DNA of 64,000 bases, from positions 1-64,000 of the forward strand of contig CANQYT010000009.1 in the NCBI GenBank assembly GCA_947628135.1, given 5' to 3'. Below the pieces are notes generated by a model. That model saw nothing but the letters and a program-made list of their open reading frames with translations, had not been told where the DNA came from and ran no database searches. Within the stretch, counting starts at the first letter, position 1; the number at the start of each line of letters is the position of its first letter. This stretch comes from an uncultured Clostridia bacterium (GTDB taxonomy: Bacteria; Bacillota; Clostridia; Christensenellales; CAG-314). The translations under genes were made by a program, and so were the position numbers. Positions 9,239 through 17,674 of the stretch are shown one piece after another.

Positions 9239-9970
9239 TCAGATATCCTGTTCGAACACCTTTTTTTTGCGCGTATTGCCGGGCAGAAACAGCGCCAGCG
9301 TCAGTCCTGCGGCAAGCACCACGACGAACACCGTCAGCAGTATTTCCGAAGCGGGCGCGCCTTTGTCCGTTTGGGGCGTTTGCGTTTGGCTGTCGGAGGG
9401 CGGCGCGGTGACGGCTGCGCTTTGCAGCGGCGTAGGGTGAAGCGCTATTGCGGGCGCGGTGACGGCTGTCGCTTCCACGTATCCGAAACAGCCCCCGTAC
9501 CACACGTAGTAGTACAGCGTTCCGCCGTATATCGTTTTGCCGTAGTAACTCAACTGCTGCGAGTTGGTGGCGGTAAGCAGCGTTTCGGCTGAGGCAAGGG
9601 GTGACAGTTTTATGGGCGCAGAGCCGCCCGTCACCGTCAGTTTCACCGCGGGGTAGTAGGGCGCAACGGGCGAAAGCGACGGGGTCACCTGCGACTTGAA
9701 CACGTATCCCGTAATGCGCGGAAAATCTTTTTCGTTCTGCATAACGGCGACGAAGTACATATTGTCCGTTTCGTCGAGAATTTCCACGTAGTAACTTTTT
9801 TCCAGCGCAAAGCAGCGTTGTTTGTCGCTGTCGGTGGCAAAGAGGTACACGTCCTCCTCCGTTATACGCGCCCAACGCGTTGATTCCGCTTTCGCGACGT
9901 TCACAGCCGACAGTACGCACAGCGCAACGGACAGTGCCGTCGCCACCGCAAGAACGATTTTTTTGAACAT
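9239..9970 (-). CDS. Secreted, C-terminally anchored SH3b-like protein
   Basis: 243 residues counted from the ATG at 9970; the ORF track's earlier start would add 11 residues before the signal peptide. The N terminus MFKKIVLAVATALSVALC is a signal sequence. The middle has SH3b-like segments (YYYVWYGGCFGYVEA), then a Q/T/P-rich linker, a membrane helix near residue 210-230 and a basic tail. This matches the layout of the 618-residue protein at 5856-7712. Its stop abuts the end of the sigma-like gene. It points against the phage genes and is probably a host gene. Confidence 0.75.
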   Translation of the reverse strand: MFKKIVLAVATALSVALCVLSAVNVAKAESTRWARITEEDVYLFATDSDKQRCFALEKSYYVEILDETDNMYFVAVMQNEKDFPRITGYVFKSQVTPSLSPVAPYYPAVKLTVTGGSAPIKLSPLASAETLLTATNSQQLSYYGKTIYGGTLYYYVWYGGCFGYVEATAVTAPAIALHPTPLQSAAVTAPPSDSQTQTPQTDKGAPASEILLTVFVVVLAAGLTLALFLPGNTRKKKVFEQDI

Positions 9971-10092
9971 ATACCCTCCACACCGAGCGTTTGCGATAGG
10001 CAAAGTGTACCACAGCGCCGCGCAAACAATTTGCCGAGTTGTGTAGCATTGGGGCAGATAGTGAAGGTTGCAAAAAAAGGAGCAAAGCGCAT

Positions 10093-11511
10093 TTGAAACA
10101 ATTGATAGACAGGATAAAACTCATCGAGCAGGAACAGCGACGGCGGCAAAGCAGTCCGCTCTCCCGCTACAACAAGGACAAGGTCCACGACAAACAGATG
10201 GCGTTTCACCGTTGCGTAAAGCGCAACAGGTGGGTATTCGGCGGCAACCGAAGCGGCAAAACGGAGTGCGGCGCGGTGGAAACGGTGTGGCTTGCGCGCG
10301 GCATACATCCATTTCGGCAAAACAAGCCCGACGTAAGTTGTTGGGTGGTGTCGCTCAGTCAGCAGGTCCAGCGCGACGTTGCCCAGCAAAAGGTGCTGTA
10401 CTATCTTGACAAAAGTTGGGTGCGTGATGTGGTGATGGTAAGCGGTTCGAAGTCCTCTCCCGAGTTCGGAATCATCGACTACATCGTCATCGACAACGTA
10501 TTCGGCGGCACGTCGCGTATCGCTTTCAAGAGTTGCGAGGCGGGCAGAGACAAGTTTCAGGGCACGAGCCTTGATTTCGTCTGGTTCGACGAAGAGCCGC
10601 CGCAGGAAATTTACGAGGAGTGCCGAATGCGCGTTCTGGATCGCAACGGACATATTTTCGGCACGATGACCCCGCTGAAAGGACTTAGTTGGGTGTACGA
10701 CGAGATATATCTCAACCGCCACAATTCCAAGGAAGTGTGGTACGAATTTATGGAGTGGAGCGACAACCCCTTTCTCGACGGGAGCGAAGTGGAGTTTATG
10801 TCTCAAAGTCTGTCGGAGGAAGCGCTGCAAAGCAGACGTTACGGACGTTTCACCCAAAGCAGCGGTCTTGTGTATGCGGAGTTCGGCGAGGACAACGTCA
10901 TCGAGCCGTTCGACGTACCGGAAGCGTGGCAGGACGCCATTTCCGTAGACCCGGGGCTGAACAATCCCCTTTCCGCCCATTGGTACGCGCGTGATTTCGA
11001 CGGCAACGTCTACGTGATAGCGGAACATTACGAGGCTCAGCGGGACGTCGCCTACCACGCCGAGAGTATCAAGCGTATCTGCGAGCGGCTCAATTGGAAG
11101 AAAGACCGATTCGGCAAATTGTCTGTGCTTATGGACAGCGCGGCAAATCAGCGCACTCTCAACGGGCGGCGTAGCGTGGCGGAACTGTTTTCCGATTGCG
11201 GTATCACGGTAAACACCCGCGTTGACAAGGGGCTTTTTTCGGGCATAAACCGCGTAAAAGCGTTGTTGCGACCGCAAAGCGGTCCTCCGAGGCTGTTTAT
11301 TTTCAGTTGCTGCGTCAATATGATCAGGGAGATAAAGGGCTACTTTTGGGGGAGCGGCGACGTCCCCGTAAAGCGCAACGACCACGCGATGGACGATCTG
11401 CGCTACTACGTAAGCAACCTTGCCGACCGCCCGTGCGATCCGCCCGTCGAAAGTTGGGTACAGCGAGACAAGCAGCGGCTTATGCGCCGACTGCGGGGCG
11501 GCGCGCTATGA
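10093..11511 (+). CDS. terL: Phage terminase large subunit
   Basis: 472 residues from TTG 10093, which sits ten bases after an AAAGGAG site; the ORF track's TTG at 10039 lacks one. The ATPase part has Walker A FGGNRSGKTE and Walker B FVWFDEEPP. The nuclease part has ISVDPGLNNP, VLMDSAANQRT and NDHAMDDLRYY, giving the acidic metal-binding residues expected of an RNase H-fold packaging nuclease. All catalytic motifs look intact, so the protein is predicted to be active. It is first in the head operon and overlaps the next gene (ATGA). Confidence 0.93.
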   Translation: MKQLIDRIKLIEQEQRRRQSSPLSRYNKDKVHDKQMAFHRCVKRNRWVFGGNRSGKTECGAVETVWLARGIHPFRQNKPDVSCWVVSLSQQVQRDVAQQKVLYYLDKSWVRDVVMVSGSKSSPEFGIIDYIVIDNVFGGTSRIAFKSCEAGRDKFQGTSLDFVWFDEEPPQEIYEECRMRVLDRNGHIFGTMTPLKGLSWVYDEIYLNRHNSKEVWYEFMEWSDNPFLDGSEVEFMSQSLSEEALQSRRYGRFTQSSGLVYAEFGEDNVIEPFDVPEAWQDAISVDPGLNNPLSAHWYARDFDGNVYVIAEHYEAQRDVAYHAESIKRICERLNWKKDRFGKLSVLMDSAANQRTLNGRRSVAELFSDCGITVNTRVDKGLFSGINRVKALLRPQSGPPRLFIFSCCVNMIREIKGYFWGSGDVPVKRNDHAMDDLRYYVSNLADRPCDPPVESWVQRDKQRLMRRLRGGAL

Positions 11512-11804
11512 CGGAAGAGGTCAGGCGGGCGCTCACCGCGATACTGCTCAAAAAAGCCAAAGGCTACCGCTACACCGAGCGAACGGACGAATTTGCCGTT
11601 GCGGACGGGGAAAAGAAACTTGTCCGCAGTAAAACCGTCACCAAGCGCGTTCACCCCGACGTAAACGCCATCAAGGCATTGCTCACGATGAGCGACGACG
11701 CGGACGTGACGGCAATGACGGACGAACAACTGCAAGTGGAAAAGTTGCGTCTGATACGTCTTTTGGGCGAGGCGGAACAAACTCCGCCTGCCGAGGACGA
11801 TTGA
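11508..11804 (+). CDS. Small phage protein, possible terminase small subunit-like
   Basis: 98 residues; the ATG at 11508 overlaps the terminase stop. The pattern KAKGYRYTERT, then KTVTKRVHPDVNAIKALL, resembles the C-terminal half of small terminase proteins, where a G-Y segment and P-D-x-x-A-I-x-x-L are common. A DNA-binding helix-turn-helix is not obvious. Small terminase genes usually precede the large subunit, so the position after it is unusual. The assignment is tentative. Confidence 0.55.
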   Translation: MTEEVRRALTAILLKKAKGYRYTERTDEFAVADGEKKLVRSKTVTKRVHPDVNAIKALLTMSDDADVTAMTDEQLQVEKLRLIRLLGEAEQTPPAEDD

Positions 11805-11823
11805 AAAAAGGAGAAAAAAAACT

Positions 11824-12048
11824 ATGATCTACAAAGTAACAGGCAAAACCAAGTGCGACGTGCGCAACTGCAAAAACGACGCGGCGTATGCATTCGACGT
11901 AAAGGGCATAAGCGGCAAATGTTTTTTGTGCGCGGGCTGTCTTGCCGCGCTTTCTGCCGATTGCCGCGCGCTGACCGTGCCCAAAAGTCCGAAAAACGCG
12001 ATAAAAAAGCGTTTGGACAGAGCGGAGGCAAGCGATGTCCTCTGCTGA
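11824..12048 (+). CDS. Small cysteine-rich (zinc-finger-like) protein
   Basis: 74 residues with four spaced cysteines in the first half (KCDVRNCKND and KCFLCAGC), suggesting a zinc site. It has a good ribosome site (AAAAAAGGAG) and overlaps the portal gene start by 14 bases, so it belongs to the operon. No function is recognised. Confidence 0.6.
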   Translation: MIYKVTGKTKCDVRNCKNDAAYAFDVKGISGKCFLCAGCLAALSADCRALTVPKSPKNAIKKRLDRAEASDVLC

Positions 12049-13921
12049 AAAGATTGTTAGGGCACGCGCGGAACGTTCCGCCGCCCGCCGCAACTTAAAG
12101 GGCGATTTTTCCGCGCAGTTTGCCGAGGACGTCGTGCGGGACGTAAAGGAAGATTTCGCCGAACGCCAGCGTATCCGCCGCCCGTACGAATTGATTTGGC
12201 AGCTCAATATGAATTTCACTATGGGCAACCAATACTGCGGCATTTCGCCGCGCGGCACGATAGAGCAGGAGGACAGGTACTATTTCTGGCAGGAAAAGCA
12301 GGTGTTCAACCACGTCTCCACGATAGTGGACACGCGCGTATCCCGACTCAACCGCGTGCGCCCTCAGCCCACCGTGCGCCCCTTTTCCAACAGCGAAGCG
12401 GACGTAAACGCGGCAAAACTTTCCGCAAAGATACTTGCGGGCGCAACGGAGAAACTTCGTCTCAACGAGGCGGTCAGCCGCGCGATAACGTGGAGCGAGG
12501 TATGCGGCACTGCGTTCTACAAAGTCAGTTGGGATTCCGCCGCAAAGGACGCGCGTTTGTCCGTGTGTTCCCCCTTCGAGATCTACCCGGACAGCAACGT
12601 CACCGCGTCGTTGGAGGAGTGCGCGTCCGTTATCCACGCCAAGGTGTATTCTTCCGAAGAAGTAAAGGATATGTGGGGCGCGGACATAGCGGGGCAAACG
12701 GTCAACGTGTACGCCATCGACGGCACGCATACCGCAACGGGTCTCGGGGGCAATTTTGCCGTGCCTTCGGTGGTAAAGGAAGTCAAGCGCGATCAGGTTC
12801 AGGTGATAGAGCGCTACACCAAGCCCAGCGGCAAGTATCCGCACGGCAAATTGGAAATAGTCGCAGGCGACGCTTTGCTGTACTGCGGCGAACTTCCCTA
12901 CCGCCTCGGGGAAAACGGCGAATACGTCTATCCCTTTGTGCGGCAAGCGTCGTTGGAGCAGGCGGGCTGTTTTTGGGGGACGAGTATGGTGGAGCGCGTC
13001 ATTCCGATACAGCGCGCCTACAACGCGGTAAAAAATCGCAAACACGAGTTTCTCAACCGTTTGTCTATGGGCGTGCTTACGGTAGAGGACGGCTCTGTGG
13101 ATACGGACAGTCTGGAAGAGGAAGGACTGTCCCCGGGCAAGATCCTCGTCTATCGTCAAGGCTCGGTAAAGCCGTCGCTTATGGACAGCGGCAACGTGCC
13201 GAGCGACTTCACGTACGAGGAGGAGCAACTGCTCAAAGAGTTTGTCACGGTAAGCGGCGTATCGGAGTTTGCCCGCGACAGTTCCACCCCCGCGCAGGTG
13301 ACCAGCGGCGTTGCGCTGCAACTCATCGCCGAGCAGGACGACATACGTCTTGCAAGCAGTGCGGACAGCGTCCGCCGATGCGTAAAGCGTATCGCGCAGT
13401 TTATTTTGCGCTTGTACAAACAGTTTGTGGACGTTCCTCAACTTATGCGCTACACCGACGGGCAGAACAGCGCGGAAGTATTCTACTTTACGGGCAGCGA
13501 CGTGGCCTCCGACGACGTGGTGTTCGAAACGGAAAACGAACTGAGCGACAGTATCGCCACGCGGCGCAGTATGCTTTTCGATTTGCTCAAAGCGGGCGTA
13601 CTAAGCGATTCCGACGGCAAACTTTCCGCTTCCGCCAAGGCAAAGGTGTTGGGGCTTATGGGCTTCGGCAATTGGGACGCGGCGCAGGACGTGGCTCAAC
13701 TGCACGCGGCGCGCGCCGCCCGCGAAAACGTCGAACCGGACAAAGCGGAAGTGCTTGCCGTAGACGACCACGCGATACACGTCGAGGAACACACCCGCCG
13801 TTTGATAAGCGCCGACCTCGGCGGCGAGGACAAGAGCAAGCGGGACAAACTGCTCGCTCACGTCGAGGAACACCGCAGATATATGCAAACGCGCACCCCC
13901 TCCGAAACGGACGAAGCGTAA
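12035..13921 (+). CDS. Phage portal protein, P22-like
   Basis: 628 residues. The N-terminal half has features common in podovirus portals: a long charged helix, WQLNMNFTMGNQY near residue 55, and VFNHVSTIVDTRVSRLNRVRP near 90, where the clip/wing region begins. The central part contains LEQAGCFWGTSMVERVIPIQ and YNAVKNRKHEFLNR, then a region typical of portal stem and crown. The length fits the P22 family. It forms the dodecameric DNA entry ring of the capsid. Position after terminase supports the call. Confidence 0.85.
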   Translation: MSSAEKIVRARAERSAARRNLKGDFSAQFAEDVVRDVKEDFAERQRIRRPYELIWQLNMNFTMGNQYCGISPRGTIEQEDRYYFWQEKQVFNHVSTIVDTRVSRLNRVRPQPTVRPFSNSEADVNAAKLSAKILAGATEKLRLNEAVSRAITWSEVCGTAFYKVSWDSAAKDARLSVCSPFEIYPDSNVTASLEECASVIHAKVYSSEEVKDMWGADIAGQTVNVYAIDGTHTATGLGGNFAVPSVVKEVKRDQVQVIERYTKPSGKYPHGKLEIVAGDALLYCGELPYRLGENGEYVYPFVRQASLEQAGCFWGTSMVERVIPIQRAYNAVKNRKHEFLNRLSMGVLTVEDGSVDTDSLEEEGLSPGKILVYRQGSVKPSLMDSGNVPSDFTYEEEQLLKEFVTVSGVSEFARDSSTPAQVTSGVALQLIAEQDDIRLASSADSVRRCVKRIAQFILRLYKQFVDVPQLMRYTDGQNSAEVFYFTGSDVASDDVVFETENELSDSIATRRSMLFDLLKAGVLSDSDGKLSASAKAKVLGLMGFGNWDAAQDVAQLHAARAARENVEPDKAEVLAVDDHAIHVEEHTRRLISADLGGEDKSKRDKLLAHVEEHRRYMQTRTPSETDEA

Positions 13922-13960
13922 CGGAAGGGCTTTCGAAAAAAATTTCAAGGAGAAAACACA

Positions 13961-14341
13961 ATGTCAGATTACGGCAAATTTGCCACCGCCGAGGAACTGC
14001 TCAAAGGCTACAACGAATTGGAAAAGAGTTTCACGCAAAAGTGCCAGCAGCTTTCGGCATTGGAAAAACAACTCACCCCCGAATCAAACGGCGGTACAAG
14101 CGGCGCACCCGATCAGTCGCCGTCACCGTCAACGGACGCAACGCACCGCAGTGCCGACGGGTCTGCGGAAGCGCTCACAGTCCCTTCGTCACGAAACGCC
14201 GACAGTTCGTACGACGGCGCGCGCGAAGCGTCCTTGCCTCCCCGCATAATGACGGACGGAGGAAGCGTATCGGCGGCGTTGCCTGACCGCCCGAAAACGC
14301 TCAAAGAAGCGTCGGAATTGGCAAAAAAATATTTCAATTGA
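13961..14341 (+). CDS. Putative capsid scaffolding-type protein
   Basis: 126 residues lying between portal and capsid, the usual place for a scaffold. The start FATAEELLKGYNELEKSFTQ and QQLSALEKQL form a short coiled coil, followed by a low-complexity S/P/D-rich middle and a helical end (TLKEASELAKKYF). It is short for a scaffold, but the composition and position fit. A strong site (CAAGGAG) precedes the ATG. Confidence 0.6.
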   Translation: MSDYGKFATAEELLKGYNELEKSFTQKCQQLSALEKQLTPESNGGTSGAPDQSPSPSTDATHRSADGSAEALTVPSSRNADSSYDGAREASLPPRIMTDGGSVSAALPDRPKTLKEASELAKKYFN

Positions 14342-14353
14342 GGAGACGACACA

Positions 14354-15517
14354 ATGGTAACACTCACAAGTGCGGACAACGCACTCAAAACTTTGTATCT
14401 CGGAGTGGTGGCGGAGCAACTCAACACGGCGGTAAACCCGTTGTTGGCGCGTTTCGAGCAGACTTCGAGCGACGTTTGGGGCAAAGAGATACGCAAACTC
14501 GCCCCATTCGGGATAAACGGCGGCATAGGCGCTGGCACTGAGGAGGGCGAACTGCCCGCTCCCGCCGGCAACAACTACGCCCAATTCGTCCTCACCCTCA
14601 AAAACCTGTACGGAACGATAGAAATTTCCGACAAGGCGATCAGGGCAAGCGCGGACAGCAGCGGCGCGTTCGTCAATCTGCTTCAAGCGGAGATGGAAGG
14701 GCTGATACGCGCCTCCAAATTCAACTTCGGACGTATGCTCTACGGCGACGGCAGCGGCACGTTGTGCAAGGTGACGGCGGCAAGCGGCAACGTACTCACC
14801 GTCGATTCCGTAAGCAATCTTATGGAGGGTATGGTGGTGGACGTGCTGGGCAGCGCAGGCAAAACGCCCGTCGTTTCGGCGCGCAGGATATTGGACGTGG
14901 ACCGCGACGAGGGCAAAGTCACCCTCAACGGCTCTGCGCTTACGGGAACGGTCTCCGCGGGAGATTTCCTCACTGTGCAGGGCAGTTACAACAAAGAATT
15001 GACGGGATTGGGCGCGATTTTCGGCGATACGGAAACGCTCTACGGTTTGGAGCGCGCCTCCCACAAATGGCTCACCCCCTACAAAAAGACTTCCGCCACC
15101 CTCAACGACGTAACGATCCAAAGGGCAATCGACGCGCTGGAAGAGACGGCAGGTTCTGTCGCCGACTTCATAGTGTGTTCCGGCGGAGTGAAGCGCGCCT
15201 ATCAGGATTACCTCGTCACCAACCGCACCAACATCGACGTGATGAACCTGCAAGGGGGCTACAAGGCGATTTCCTACAACGGCATACCCGTGGTGAGCGA
15301 CCGCTTCGTACCCAAGGGAACTATGTACATACTCAACACGTCGGATTTCCACCTTCATCAATTGTGCGATTGGCGTTGGTTGGAGGGGGACGACGGTCGT
15401 ATCATCAGACAGACCCCCAACAAGCCCGTCTACACCGCGACGTTGGTGAAGTACGCCGATCTTATATGCGACCGACCCATCGGTCAGGCGATGATAAGCG
15501 GCGTCACCGAAGCGTAG
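14354..15517 (+). CDS. Phage major capsid protein
   Basis: 387 residues. The N-terminal region (TLYLGVVAEQLNTAVNPLL), the E-loop-like stretch around FGINGGIGAGTEEGELP and the P-domain helix FVNLLQAEMEGLIRASKF are typical of HK97-fold coat proteins in operons of this type. Residues 135-215 are strand-rich (NVLTVDSVSNLMEGMVVDVL) and may be an inserted domain, as in P22 coat. The C-terminal part (DFIVCSGGVKRAYQDYL, YNGIPVVSDRFVPKGTMY) is characteristic. The reading frame is intact. Confidence 0.88.
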   Translation: MVTLTSADNALKTLYLGVVAEQLNTAVNPLLARFEQTSSDVWGKEIRKLAPFGINGGIGAGTEEGELPAPAGNNYAQFVLTLKNLYGTIEISDKAIRASADSSGAFVNLLQAEMEGLIRASKFNFGRMLYGDGSGTLCKVTAASGNVLTVDSVSNLMEGMVVDVLGSAGKTPVVSARRILDVDRDEGKVTLNGSALTGTVSAGDFLTVQGSYNKELTGLGAIFGDTETLYGLERASHKWLTPYKKTSATLNDVTIQRAIDALEETAGSVADFIVCSGGVKRAYQDYLVTNRTNIDVMNLQGGYKAISYNGIPVVSDRFVPKGTMYILNTSDFHLHQLCDWRWLEGDDGRIIRQTPNKPVYTATLVKYADLICDRPIGQAMISGVTEA

Positions 15518-15591
15518 CAAACGCACGGAGCGGGACGGCAGCGCGCCTTCTGCGGCGGCGCGCCGTCCTGTTCCGCACAGGAGGTGAGGCA

Positions 15592-15897
15592 TTGATACCG
15601 ATAACAAACGACCTGTTCGACGTCGCAAAGCGGCTTTTGTCGGTAAACGCCGACTATCGGCTGTACTACAACGTGGCAAAAAACCGCTACGAGGTGCACA
15701 GCGCAAAGCGCGGCACGCTGCAATTCGTTGTGCCCTTCGACGAACTTGACGCACGCACGGTGGATTACGCTCTGAAAACGCGCGTGGAAAACGCGGAGAA
15801 AATTTTTCGTGAAGTGGAGCAGAACAACGCCGCGGCGGTGCGCGCACTTGCGGCTTCGGCAGCGGAAAAGGTGTTGGAGAAAAAGGAGAATTTATGA
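15592..15897 (+). CDS. Small phage head protein of unknown function
   Basis: 101 residues starting at TTG 15592, four bases after a perfect AGGAGGTGA; the ORF track starts it much further upstream inside the capsid gene in another frame. The sequence begins MIPITNDLFDVAKRLL and ends in a helix rich in A/E/K. It overlaps the next gene by four bases. Position suggests a head-completion or decoration role, not otherwise supported. Confidence 0.7.
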   Translation: MIPITNDLFDVAKRLLSVNADYRLYYNVAKNRYEVHSAKRGTLQFVVPFDELDARTVDYALKTRVENAEKIFREVEQNNAAAVRALAASAAEKVLEKKENL

Positions 15898-16439
15898 AAT
15901 TAAGACAGGTAGTAAAGGAATGCGGCGACATTCTTGCCCTCGGTCTGTCGGAGGATTTTTTTCAGCCGCAGGCGGAGGTGACGGACGGCAGGGTGGCGCG
16001 ATTACTCGACTGTTTCCGTTCGGTGTACGACGAACTGTACCGCGATTACGCTTCGGCGCTTGGCAAAACGGTGGTGGAGTCGGTAGACGGCAAAGTCGAT
16101 CTCTCCCCGTACAAGCTGTGCAGAGTCGTTTCCCTCGTGGACGGCGAGGGCAACAGGGTAAGTTTTCGATACAGCGACAACGCTCTCGCGGTCAAGGACG
16201 GCAGATACAATATGTGTTACGCCCGCTTGCCCGAAAACGTGGAGTGGGACGGCGACGTGATTATGCCCTCTCCGTGCATAGGCGAGCGCGTGCTGATATA
16301 CGGAATGTTGCGCGACTATCTCGCTTCCCTGCACGATTGGGCAAACGCAGCGCAATGGGACAAACGTTTCAAGGACGCGTTGCAGGTGGCGTGCGGCAAA
16401 ACGCCCGCCAAGCGTATGCCCGTAAGGGGGTGGCTGTGA
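15894..16439 (+). CDS. Head-to-tail adaptor-like protein
   Basis: 181 residues. The N terminus (KLRQVVKECGDILALG) and the helical middle (RLLDCFRSVYDELYRDYA), followed by a strand domain with VVSLVDGEGNRVSF, resemble podovirus connector proteins of the P22 gp4/T7 gp11 kind, which bind beneath the portal. Size and position after the capsid fit. The similarity is by general pattern only. Confidence 0.6.
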   Translation: MKLRQVVKECGDILALGLSEDFFQPQAEVTDGRVARLLDCFRSVYDELYRDYASALGKTVVESVDGKVDLSPYKLCRVVSLVDGEGNRVSFRYSDNALAVKDGRYNMCYARLPENVEWDGDVIMPSPCIGERVLIYGMLRDYLASLHDWANAAQWDKRFKDALQVACGKTPAKRMPVRGWL

Positions 16440-17674
16440 TATTCTATCCCAATCGTCTGCCCCCGCGCGCCTCCGTTTCGGTACGCGCCGACCTTCTTTC
16501 CCTTTCGGACGCGCAATTGACTATGTGCGACAATTTGCGCCGCTCGCCCGCGGGGTTGCGAACGATAGGCGGATTCGAGCGTTTGAGCGCTCCCCCGCAA
16601 GTAAAGCGCGTTCTCGCCCGTCTCGGGGAAACGCTGTATTTTCACGCTGAGGACGGTCTGTACGCGGCAACGGGCGAGGAGGTGGTTGCGCTGGTAAACG
16701 TCACTTACGACGAAATGTCGGCGGCGCGTTTCGACGACGGCGTGTTTGTGGGCGGTTCAAAGAGAAACTATTGGGTCAAGGGCGCGTCGTCGCAAATGAT
16801 GTCCGTGCTTCCTTTCAAGTCGGTGGAAACGGCGTGCGACCGTCTGTTCGGCTTGTCCTACAAAAACGATCTGCACGTATCGCCCGCCGCGATTCACGAC
16901 GATTGGCGCAACGCGGTAACGATAAATCTGACTACCGATTGCGAAGCCGTCGTCGCCGCGAAAAGCGTTTTGTACGTGTTGGGCGACGTGTGTTATCGCT
17001 ACAATTCGCGCGCGTTGGAGACGGATTCCGAATTGCGGGTAATAGGGCGGGGCATAGGCAACGTCCAACGGGAAAGTACGGCAACTTTGGGCGGCGAGGC
17101 GTTTTTCGCGGCGGATACGGGGCTGTACCGTCTTTTCGACGGCAAAGCGGAGCGTGCGTTCGTCAAACTTGACGATCTGTTCAACTACGAGGGCGCTGTC
17201 GCCTGCGGCTGGGGCGGAATGTGGATTCTGTCCTGTAAACGGCTGGGAAGCGTCGGCGCAAACGACGTCACGTTGCTGCTCGACCCCGCATCCGAAAGCG
17301 TCGTCGGCGCGTTCGATTTCGGTTTTGCTTCTCTGTCCTGTTTCGGAAACGTTCTCTACGGCGTGCGGGAGGGCGAAGCGTACAGGCTCGTTCCTCACAG
17401 CGGCGAAAGCGTTTTCAAACGCACAAATATAGATATGGGGTCGAAAAATATGAAATATCTTGACAAACTTACGGTGCGCGTTTCGGACGATTGCGTCCTT
17501 TGCGTAACAAGCAAAGACGCTACGCGCGAGTATTTCGTCAAAGGCTCGCCTGCCGCTGCCGAAGTGAAATTATTCGGTTGCGGCGAGGAATTCGGCGTTG
17601 AGGTGCGCTCGCAAAACGGGCTTTGCCTCAGCGAACTGCAACTGTTTGCGCATACGCAAAGGGAGACGGTCTGA
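16436..17674 (+). CDS. Putative phage hub/stabilisation protein (beta-propeller-like)
   Basis: 412 residues from GTG 16436, overlapping the previous stop; the ORF track begins it far upstream. The protein is nearly all beta: repeated strand pairs such as LGETLYFHAEDGLYAAT, FDDGVFVGGSKRNYWV, AKSVLYVLGDVCYRYN, GEAFFAADTGLYRLFDG and FGNVLYGVREGEAYRLV look like propeller blades. P22 gp10, a packaged-DNA stabilisation protein of about 470 residues, is the nearest analogue by order and fold type. This assignment is inferred. Confidence 0.6.
   Translation: MIFYPNRLPPRASVSVRADLLSLSDAQLTMCDNLRRSPAGLRTIGGFERLSAPPQVKRVLARLGETLYFHAEDGLYAATGEEVVALVNVTYDEMSAARFDDGVFVGGSKRNYWVKGASSQMMSVLPFKSVETACDRLFGLSYKNDLHVSPAAIHDDWRNAVTINLTTDCEAVVAAKSVLYVLGDVCYRYNSRALETDSELRVIGRGIGNVQRESTATLGGEAFFAADTGLYRLFDGKAERAFVKLDDLFNYEGAVACGWGGMWILSCKRLGSVGANDVTLLLDPASESVVGAFDFGFASLSCFGNVLYGVREGEAYRLVPHSGESVFKRTNIDMGSKNMKYLDKLTVRVSDDCVLCVTSKDATREYFVKGSPAAAEVKLFGCGEEFGVEVRSQNGLCLSELQLFAHTQRETV

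Noticed and set aside
12196-14286. 696-codon ORF over the portal and scaffold-like genes
   Set aside because: An R/Q/G-rich out-of-frame translation of the portal gene.
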